A stretch of DNA of 64,000 bases. Source: JABMPR01 sp964508765. Its GTDB lineage: Bacteria; Fidelibacterota; UBA8477; JABMPR01. Shown here piece after piece: positions 51,891 to 59,208 of the stretch. The notes beneath the pieces are model-generated. The model saw nothing but the letters and a program-made list of their open reading frames with translations. It searched no databases and was not told the origin of the DNA. The first letter of the stretch is position 1; each line of letters opens with the position of its first letter. The DNA lies in assembly GCA_964508765.1 (NCBI GenBank), contig CAZDVD010000009.1, forward strand, positions 42,480 to 106,479, given 5' to 3'. The position numbers and the translations under genes were made by a program.

Positions 51891-52592
51891 TCAAGCCAGA
51901 ATGTCCTTAAACTCATAAATGCCTTGTTTATCCTTTATCCATTGGGCTGCAATTAATGCTCCCTGTGCAAATCCTTCCCGGTTTCGTGCAGTGTGTTTTA
52001 ATTCAATCGTATCAAAAGCAGAATCAAAACCTATTAAATGTGTTCCAGGTATATATCCGACTCGAGTGCTAGCTACAGGTATATCCTTCTGCTCATAATA
52101 TGGTTCCACTATATTTTTCAAAGTAATGGCAGTACCTGATGGCGCATCCATTTTCATTTTGTGATGGGCTTCTTCTATGAATGGGTCATATGCATTAAAT
52201 GCAGAAAACAATTTTGCGGCTTGTTCTGTCACCTTAAAAAAGATATTGACACCCATTGAAAAATTTGAGGCATAAATCAAACCGATTCCATTTTCTTCAA
52301 CGATGTTCTTTACTTGATCCATTTTGTCCGACCAACCAGTGGTGCCTATAACAAGATTTATCTTCAATTTTGCAGCTTTTTCTACATTTTCCACCACCGC
52401 AGTGGGGACTGAGAAGTCAATCAAAACAGATGTGTTTTCCAGCTGTTTTATAATTTTCGCATCATTTATATCCAGAAGATTATTTTCATCAAAATAGGCA
52501 GAAATATGAAAATTGTTTTTAGCTGCTAAGCTTTCAACCATTTTTCCCATTTTGCCATAGCCCAGTAGACCAATGTTTGTTTCTTTACTCAT
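51891..52592 (-). CDS. dapB: 4-hydroxy-tetrahydrodipicolinate reductase
   Basis: A 233-residue NAD(P)H-dependent reductase. It has the N-terminal GLLGYGKMGKM Rossmann motif, VIGTTGW, and the catalytic region EEAHHKMKMDAPSGTA. It is shorter than E. coli DapB (273) in the manner of Bacteroidota-type forms. AAGGA 8 nt before ATG 52592 makes MSKETN the likely start (an ATG 9 nt earlier is in frame). It overlaps the lysC stop by 8 nt. Confidence 0.94.
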   Translation of the reverse strand: MSKETNIGLLGYGKMGKMVESLAAKNNFHISAYFDENNLLDINDAKIIKQLENTSVLIDFSVPTAVVENVEKAAKLKINLVIGTTGWSDKMDQVKNIVEENGIGLIYASNFSMGVNIFFKVTEQAAKLFSAFNAYDPFIEEAHHKMKMDAPSGTAITLKNIVEPYYEQKDIPVASTRVGYIPGTHLIGFDSAFDTIELKHTARNREGFAQGALIAAQWIKDKQGIYEFKDILA

Positions 52593-53943
52593 CGCTACCA
52601 TCCTTAAAATAATATGCGTGCAATATGTTGAGAATCGGTGTCAAGTCTTTACTATCTATGAGGAACGTACAGCTATTTGAAACCATTTCTCTGAGGATGA
52701 TATTATGCGCTACATAGGTTGATACTACACCTGAAATTTCATCTCTAATCTTACTTATATCACCTATTAACGAAATGGTGGCTTTTTCATGATTAATCTC
52801 TAATGAAGCAATCGTATTCAAATCTTTTTTCAAGATATCTGTAGCCTGGAAATCAGGAATGACCAGATCCAGGTGATTACTCGAACCTACGATGTGAAAA
52901 GGAACAATATCAAAAGTTTTCAAGGATGAAAATACTTTTGCTATAAAATCAATCTCTGCAATCACCCCTTTTGAGAAAATCTGTAGGTGAGTTAATTTTT
53001 CCTTGAAGGTAATCGATTTGACAGGAACAGACGGTAACTGATCATGGTCATCAATCGTAGTATAGCTGAGTGCTGGATTATTTATATTACATATTTTCAG
53101 CGGAATATTTTTTTCACGTGCTGGTTTAATAGTTTCCAAGTGTAGGACTTTTGCCCCGCATCGTGAAAGCTCCCCAGCTTCATCATAACTCATGTGAGTA
53201 ATAGTTTGTGTTTTAGCTATCATGGTCGGATCACTGCTGAGAATACCGTTAACATCCTTCCAGGTTTGGATTTCATCAACCCCCAGTGCAGCACCAATCA
53301 AAACAGCCGAATAATCCGATCCTTCGAAACCCAGGGTTGTAGCTTCTCCAGAAGATGTTGCCCCAATATATCCTTGCGTTATAGGAATGACACTGTCCCT
53401 TATGAGTGGTTCAATATTATGTTGAATTTCAGAATAACATTTATCCCTTATGGGATTGGCATGTGTAAAACAGTTATCAGTAAGTATAAAATAACGAGCA
53501 TCCAATAGTTTAGATCGAATCCCATTTCCTACTAACACATAGTTAAGAATTGATGATGACATTAATTCACCATAAGACAACACTTTATCCTGTAAAAAAG
53601 GTGAGATTTCCTGCCTTTTTACAATCATTCCCAAGTCAGTAATTATTTCTGAATTGTAAATATTTATCTTCTTTATAAGCTGGTTGTAACCACGATAAGA
53701 CTTAAAAGAATTTATAATTTCAAGATGATAGTCTAAAACTTGATCCTTAAGCAGGAGCTGGGCTTCTTTCAATGACCCATTGGCAGCGTTTTGAGCAACA
53801 GTTAGCAGGTTTCTGGTCGTTTTCCCCATAGCTGATACCACGACTACAGGCTGCGAATGCAGGTGGTTTTTAATAATATTTACTGTATTCTGAATGAGAC
53901 CAGCGCTGATAAGTGAACTACCACCGAATTTCATTACTATCAT
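52585..53943 (-). CDS. lysC: Aspartate kinase, monofunctional
   Basis: A 452-residue enzyme that starts the aspartate pathway. The AA-kinase domain has MKFGGSSL, GFEGSDYSAVLIGAALGVDEIQTWKDVNG and AGELSRCGAKVLH. A C-terminal ACT region (about 300-452) follows, where lysine feedback is usual. There is no homoserine dehydrogenase domain. The position directly before dapB, dapA and dapD indicates the lysine/DAP branch. The RBS is weak (GGAAAAA about 7-9 nt upstream). Confidence 0.95.
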   Translation of the reverse strand: MIVMKFGGSSLISAGLIQNTVNIIKNHLHSQPVVVVSAMGKTTRNLLTVAQNAANGSLKEAQLLLKDQVLDYHLEIINSFKSYRGYNQLIKKINIYNSEIITDLGMIVKRQEISPFLQDKVLSYGELMSSSILNYVLVGNGIRSKLLDARYFILTDNCFTHANPIRDKCYSEIQHNIEPLIRDSVIPITQGYIGATSSGEATTLGFEGSDYSAVLIGAALGVDEIQTWKDVNGILSSDPTMIAKTQTITHMSYDEAGELSRCGAKVLHLETIKPAREKNIPLKICNINNPALSYTTIDDHDQLPSVPVKSITFKEKLTHLQIFSKGVIAEIDFIAKVFSSLKTFDIVPFHIVGSSNHLDLVIPDFQATDILKKDLNTIASLEINHEKATISLIGDISKIRDEISGVVSTYVAHNIILREMVSNSCTFLIDSKDLTPILNILHAYYFKDGSDE

Positions 53944-54090
53944 TCAGTTATTTTTCCATAAAATAATAATGTATTTGTAGTTCCTGATTTCATTATTTCC
54001 GCTACTTTGAATTTGAGACTATGTTAAAAATACAATGACAAATTACTGGGATAATGCCAAAATACAATGTGGTATTTTACCCATTCTTTA

Positions 54091-55095
54091 TCAACCTCCA
54101 GTTGCCTTTTTCATGAGCTGTTTTGCAAGTTTATAATACAATTCTACCGCCTCATTCTGTTCCGATTTATTTATTTTTTCATGATCTGTGTGTGCGTCCA
54201 AAATTGATCCCGGACCAAAAAGTAAAGGCCTTCCCCAATTTGAAAGCTTAGGGATATCAGTAGTAAAGGAAACAGTTGTGGTCTCAAATCCTTCAGGTGT
54301 TTCCATAAAAACAGGTTCATTGCTGAGCCCAAAATCAATATTTACCCGCTCATTCACAATCTTCTCCATAATACGTTTTATCTCGGCCACATTTGTGACA
54401 ACACGACACATTATTTGTGCTTCGGCCGTAGGAGGGATAATATTGCCTTGAATCCCACCGCTTATTACTCCAACATTGACAGTAGTTTCACCGAGGAGAG
54501 AATGATTGGGAAAAGCATAACTCCTGATATCATTCAAGACATCCAGTAACTTCCAGATCGCCGATTCACCTTGTTCTGGATAAGCGGAATGTGCGGATTT
54601 TCCTGTGGCTGAAAGTTTCACATGCAATGAGCCTTTCGACCCAGATGCTAGCATATTATCTGTTGGCTCACCATTGATAAGAAATTGACAACGGTTTATT
54701 AGTGTGTTGGCTGCGATGGCTCCGTCACTCGGACCTTCTTCTCCAACAACGAAAAGTAGACCAAAATCCGAAACGCCTTCACTTAACAACCTTTCAGCAG
54801 CCAGTATCTGGGCTGCCATTATCCCTTTTGTATCACAAGCCCCACGACCAAAGATAAATTTCTCCTCCTCACGATAATGAATATACGGAGCTACTGTATC
54901 TAGATGCGTGGATATTACAATCAAGGGTTCGCCTTTTCTGGCGTAAATATTTTGCCGACCTTGATTTACTTCTTGAAGATCAACCTGAAAACCTATTTTT
55001 TCCAGATATGATGCAACAAAACCGGTGATATTTTGCTCATTTCCAGTAATTGATTCGATCTCAATCAATTGCTTTGTAAGGGTGACAATATTCAT
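54091..55095 (-). CDS. dapE: M20-family deacylase, probable succinyl-diaminopimelate desuccinylase
   Basis: A 334-residue dizinc M20 peptidase. Motifs: STHLDTV, GRGACDTKG (bridging Asp), VGEEGPSDG (catalytic Glu pair), and AHTDHEKI with the last His. A lid/dimerisation domain lies in the middle (SLHVKLSATGKSAHSAYPE). The family includes ArgE, LysK and DapE, and sequence alone does not decide between them. Its position at the head of the lysC-dapB-dapA-dapD run favours DapE. AAGG 7 nt before the ATG supports the start. Upstream (55096-55299) is a divergent spacer. Confidence 0.8.
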   Translation of the reverse strand: MNIVTLTKQLIEIESITGNEQNITGFVASYLEKIGFQVDLQEVNQGRQNIYARKGEPLIVISTHLDTVAPYIHYREEEKFIFGRGACDTKGIMAAQILAAERLLSEGVSDFGLLFVVGEEGPSDGAIAANTLINRCQFLINGEPTDNMLASGSKGSLHVKLSATGKSAHSAYPEQGESAIWKLLDVLNDIRSYAFPNHSLLGETTVNVGVISGGIQGNIIPPTAEAQIMCRVVTNVAEIKRIMEKIVNERVNIDFGLSNEPVFMETPEGFETTTVSFTTDIPKLSNWGRPLLFGPGSILDAHTDHEKINKSEQNEAVELYYKLAKQLMKKATGG

Positions 55096-55299
55096 CTAAT
55101 TACCTTTTTACTAACATCGGTTACATGTAAACATTCCGGAATTATACTCCCGCTTCAAATAAAACTTATTGCCTGACATTTCAAATGTATATTCATCATA
55201 AAGTTTACATTCCTGATACACTTTGCTCTTTAAACTTGGGGTATTGATTGTAGTTTATTGGAATGCTTGCAGTCAAGGTTGTATTTGAAAGGAACGCTC

Positions 55300-56811
55300 G
55301 TGCCCAAATTGCTAAATATAGAAAACGAATGGTTAGCATTTTTAGTCTTCTTTACCATCATTATGATTTTTATCGCCCTGGCTGAAGTTGGGCGTAAGAT
55401 TTTTAAACTTCCACCTGAATTATCCAGGAAATTTGTACACGTCATGGTGGGTATTCTGGTTTCATTCGCACCATTTTTCCTGAATTCTAGCTTACCAGTT
55501 ATCCTGCTTGGAATCCTGTTTGCGATACTCAATTATATCGCCCTAAAAAGGGATAGCCTTAAGGGAATGCATACGACCGAACGAGTATCCTATGGGACGG
55601 TCTACTTTCCCATCGCCTTCTCACTGCTGGTGCTCATGTTCTGGGAACGGAATATTGTTATTTTTGTAGTGGCCATGCTCGTGCTAGCCTTTTCTGATAC
55701 AGCAGCAACTGTGGTTGGAGAAAAGGTCAATTCGAAGAATAAGTTTATTCTATGGCATGATAAAAAAAGTTGGCCCGGGAGCATTGCTTTCTTTTGTATG
55801 ACCCTCATCGTGGTGGTAGTCGCTTATCCCATATATTCCAGTTTGATGAACAATCCAGCCCTACCAATTCAACATCTTGCAACCTTGGCACTATTTACTG
55901 CGTTTGTTGCCACTGTTGGTGAAGCTGTTTCCAAGCGCGGGAGTGATGATCTCACACTGACCCTGGTCACAGCACTAGGAATGGATCTATACCTGACATC
56001 AATGCAAGCTGGAACACTGGCTAATTTGGGTGGCTGGTTTGCCGTCTCTATAATTTTTGGCTATGGAGCCTTCAAGACTAAATCACTGAGTGTTAGTGGC
56101 AGTTTTGGCGCTTTTCTTCTAGGTGTTTTCATGTTTGGTATGGGCAGTTGGCATACGATGTTGCCCCTTATCGGATTTTTTGTGCTCTCCAGTATTCTAT
56201 CCAAAATTGCTGATAGACAATCCAAAAAGGATATTATCTCCTCAAAGGGTTCTCAAAGAGACATCGTTCAAGTCTATGCAAATGGCGGAATACCGTTAAT
56301 TTTTACCATTGTATGGTATCTGAGTAAATACCCTATCGATTGGCTTTATTGGGCCTTTCTGGCCTCCCTGGCCAGCGCTACTGCAGATACATGGGAAACC
56401 GAGATTGGCAGTTTCAGTAAATCGCTGCCCTATAATATTCTTAACGGGAAAAGAGTCCCCAAAGGATACTCCGGTGGAATTACTCTATTAGGCACATCTG
56501 GTGGAATCATAGGTGCTGCCATTATTATCTTAATAGCCGCCCTTATGGGATTTATTGAATGGGACCCACAGCTCATCATCCTGATTATTGCTACTGGATT
56601 TTTGGGAAGTGTTGTAGATAGTATCCTGGGTGCCAGTATACAGGCTAAATTTCGGTGCGAAGTGTGCGGAAAGACCACGGAGCGAATCAGTCATTGCCAT
56701 GAAGAAACTACCCATGTATCGGGTATTCTTTGGCTAGATAATGATTGGGTAAATGTGGCTGGAACACTGTCTGGAGGTCTTATCTTTATCCTACTATATT
56801 TTCTGGTTTGA
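55300..56811 (+). CDS. Phytol-kinase-like (VTE5/Sec59-type) domain fused to DUF92 (VTE6-type)
   Basis: A 503-residue multi-pass membrane protein. The N-terminal part (about 1-215) resembles dolichol/phytol kinases that use CTP: PPELSRKFVHVMVGILVSF, GTVYFPIAFSL, LAFSDTAATVVGEKVNSKN. The C-terminal part is DUF92: SATADTWETEIGS, VPKGYSGGITLLGTSGGII, GSVVDSILGASIQAKF, then two CxxC-type pairs and NDWVNVAGTLSGG. In plants VTE5 and VTE6 phosphorylate phytol in two steps; here both sit on one chain. GTG 55300 with AAGGA 6 nt upstream is preferred to an earlier TTG (55258). Confidence 0.85.
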   Translation: MPKLLNIENEWLAFLVFFTIIMIFIALAEVGRKIFKLPPELSRKFVHVMVGILVSFAPFFLNSSLPVILLGILFAILNYIALKRDSLKGMHTTERVSYGTVYFPIAFSLLVLMFWERNIVIFVVAMLVLAFSDTAATVVGEKVNSKNKFILWHDKKSWPGSIAFFCMTLIVVVVAYPIYSSLMNNPALPIQHLATLALFTAFVATVGEAVSKRGSDDLTLTLVTALGMDLYLTSMQAGTLANLGGWFAVSIIFGYGAFKTKSLSVSGSFGAFLLGVFMFGMGSWHTMLPLIGFFVLSSILSKIADRQSKKDIISSKGSQRDIVQVYANGGIPLIFTIVWYLSKYPIDWLYWAFLASLASATADTWETEIGSFSKSLPYNILNGKRVPKGYSGGITLLGTSGGIIGAAIIILIAALMGFIEWDPQLIILIIATGFLGSVVDSILGASIQAKFRCEVCGKTTERISHCHEETTHVSGILWLDNDWVNVAGTLSGGLIFILLYFLV

Positions 56812-56879
56812 AGCGTAGCCCCGCTTTTGCATTAATAGAAGGAACAATAATTGACACAATCAAAAAAATTGAGGAAGAG

Positions 56880-58163
56880 ATGAATTCACATTTAATAATT
56901 AATGGAGGTAAGAGACTACAAGGTACCTTTACTCCTCAAGGCAATAAGAATGCAGCTTTGCCAATTCTTGCTTCAAGTCTCCTCTCTAGTGAAAAGTTTA
57001 CACTACACAACTTGCCTGATATTCTTGACATTCGCTCAATGAGTACGATTGTCCAGCAGAGCGGAGCGCAGGTTGAACACACATCTTTTGGCACAGTTAT
57101 CCAGCCTGGAACTCACTTAAAGTCGTCCAAAGACCATTCGAGTGCAGCGAAAATCCGCTCTATTTTGGTTGCCGGGAGTTTGCTTCCCCGAACAAAATCA
57201 GTCACCCTACCTAAACCAGGAGGAGACCGCATTGGTAGGCGAAGCATTGAAACTCATCTCCAGGCTTTGGCTGACCTCGGGGCTGATATTCGAATGGAGC
57301 GGTACGCCTATACTATCGAGATAAAGAATCGATTAAAGGGTACTGATCTTCTCCTAAAACAGGCCAGTGTCACGGCAACCGAGTTGTTGGTGATGGCATC
57401 TACATTGAGCGATGGTCAAACAAGCATCTACCCTGCCGCCAGTGAGCCTCATGTACAGGAACTATGTCATTCATTGAATGCCCGAGGTGCAAAAATTGAT
57501 GGAATTGGCACAAATCGACTCTTGATTACTGGGGTGGATGAAATCAATGGAGGCGAGCATACACTTGGTCCGGACTACCAGGAAATTGGATCCATTATAA
57601 GTCTTGCGGCAACAACTGGCTCCGAACTACTTATTGATGATATGCCCTGGGAGTATTCCCAAATAATTTTAAGGGGTTTTGAGATGCTGAATCTGAAGTA
57701 TGAACGCAAGAATGATAAATTGCTGATTCCCGCCAATCAAAACCTTACTATTCCACGCAATATGGAAGGTGGAATCCCGGTAATTACCGATGATATTTGG
57801 CCAGGAATTCCCTCTGACTTATTAAGTCTAATCTTGATTGCGGCCACAAATGCTGAAGGGGTTGTATTGTTCCATGAGAAAATGTATGAAAGCAGACTCT
57901 ATTTTGTGGATAGTCTGATTGAAATGGGTGCTCAAATTGTTTTGTGTGATCCCCATCGTGCTGTTGTATCAGGACCATCACAACTCCATGGTATCCCACT
58001 TTCATCACCTGATATCCGAGCAGGAATGGCACTTCTAATTGCAGCTCTGGCAGCTCAAGGTGAGTCCCGCTTGAATAATATCCAGCAGATCGATCGAGGA
58101 TATTCCCAAATCTATAAACGACTCAAAGCTCTTGGTGCTGATCTGGAAGTCATAAAAGTGTGA
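56880..58163 (+). CDS. murA: UDP-N-acetylglucosamine 1-carboxyvinyltransferase with Asp active site
   Basis: A 427-residue EPSP-synthase-fold enzyme for the first committed step of peptidoglycan synthesis. GNKNAALPILASSLL (K23, N24 region), TDDIWPGIPSDL and SPDIRAGMALLIAALAAQG are all present. The catalytic/fosfomycin-binding Cys of the PGGCxIGxR loop is replaced by Asp116 (PGGDRIGRR), as in Mycobacterium tuberculosis MurA. Fosfomycin resistance is therefore expected. The frame extends to 56745 inside the previous gene; ATG 56880 (MNSHLIING, GAGG 5 nt upstream) is the real start. murB follows. Confidence 0.93.
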   Translation: MNSHLIINGGKRLQGTFTPQGNKNAALPILASSLLSSEKFTLHNLPDILDIRSMSTIVQQSGAQVEHTSFGTVIQPGTHLKSSKDHSSAAKIRSILVAGSLLPRTKSVTLPKPGGDRIGRRSIETHLQALADLGADIRMERYAYTIEIKNRLKGTDLLLKQASVTATELLVMASTLSDGQTSIYPAASEPHVQELCHSLNARGAKIDGIGTNRLLITGVDEINGGEHTLGPDYQEIGSIISLAATTGSELLIDDMPWEYSQIILRGFEMLNLKYERKNDKLLIPANQNLTIPRNMEGGIPVITDDIWPGIPSDLLSLILIAATNAEGVVLFHEKMYESRLYFVDSLIEMGAQIVLCDPHRAVVSGPSQLHGIPLSSPDIRAGMALLIAALAAQGESRLNNIQQIDRGYSQIYKRLKALGADLEVIKV

Positions 58164-59131
58164 TGAATCAACCTACATTCATCGTAGAAAACATATCTTT
58201 AGCTCCGCTGAGTGGTTATAAGACCGGTGGTACTGCCAGATATTTCCTTGAAACGAATAATATTGAAGTCCTTCAACAAGCACTGGAGTGGTCTAAAAAC
58301 ATTGATGTAGATGTTTTTTTTCTCGGTAGTGGAACTAACATATTATTTCCGGATGGACAACTCGATCGCCTGGTGATTCGGTGGTCTCAAAAAGGAATTG
58401 AGATCAATGATGCAAACCAACTTGTAATTGGAGCTGGAGAAGACCTTCAGGACGCGGTCAATTTTGCCTTAAGCCATGGAATTATAAATTTTGCCTGGGC
58501 AGCCGGACTACCCGGCACCATTGGTGCCGCCGTAAGAGGTAATGTTGGTGCCTTTGGTCAGGATATGAGCAATCTGTTTCTAAAAGCTAGTTATCTAAGT
58601 GTTGATGAACCGAGGCAAATTCGGAGCTTTAACAAGAAGGCCATGAATTTTGCTTATCGATCAAGCACTGTAAAAGAACAGGGAGTTCTCGTTCTGCAAA
58701 GTTGGTTGAAACTTGTAAGTGGTTCAGAGGCTGAAATGAAAATTGAAAACGAGCAGGCTTCACAACATTTAGCATTCAGGAATAATCGTCACCCCCTGAT
58801 GTTTCCGAATTGTGGCTCAGTTTTTAAAAATATAGATAACCCTGATATTGTTAAGCAATTGCTTGAAAAATGGCCTGAATGGAAACCAATGGTATTGCAA
58901 CGCTGGCATGGGAAAATACCAGCAGCAGCAATTATTGAAGCAGCCAACTTAAAAAATCTACATTTTGGCAATGCCGAATTATCAAACCAACATTCAAATT
59001 TTATTATCAATTGTGGAAAAGCTACTTCAGATGATATCGTTCGTTTGATAAAAACTATTCAACAAAAGGTTGCGAGCAAATTTGGAATTACTCTTGAACC
59101 AGAAATACAGATATTAATAGAAGAAGATTAG
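58163..59131 (+). CDS. murB: UDP-N-acetylenolpyruvoylglucosamine reductase
   Basis: A flavoprotein of about 322 residues that reduces the MurA product to UDP-MurNAc. Motifs: GSGTNILFPDG (FAD), AAGLPGTIGAAVRGNVGAFG, FAYRSSTVK, NCGSVFKN (catalytic Ser) and a C-terminal LEPEIQIL (catalytic Glu). The start overlaps the murA stop as TGATG; a GTG 3 nt earlier is also open. Coupling with murA places the two consecutive steps in one unit. Confidence 0.94.
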   Translation: MNQPTFIVENISLAPLSGYKTGGTARYFLETNNIEVLQQALEWSKNIDVDVFFLGSGTNILFPDGQLDRLVIRWSQKGIEINDANQLVIGAGEDLQDAVNFALSHGIINFAWAAGLPGTIGAAVRGNVGAFGQDMSNLFLKASYLSVDEPRQIRSFNKKAMNFAYRSSTVKEQGVLVLQSWLKLVSGSEAEMKIENEQASQHLAFRNNRHPLMFPNCGSVFKNIDNPDIVKQLLEKWPEWKPMVLQRWHGKIPAAAIIEAANLKNLHFGNAELSNQHSNFIINCGKATSDDIVRLIKTIQQKVASKFGITLEPEIQILIEED

Positions 59132-59208
59132 ACTGATTTATAATCATAAATTTATAGAGAAGAATTGTATCTAGCTTTTAGTCATTGAATCAATATTCAA
59201 GACTTATC

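Noticed and set aside
53944..55299. Lysine riboswitch upstream of lysC or dapE
   Set aside because: I could not find the conserved L-box core in 53944-54090 or 55096-55299; a covariance-model search would settle it.
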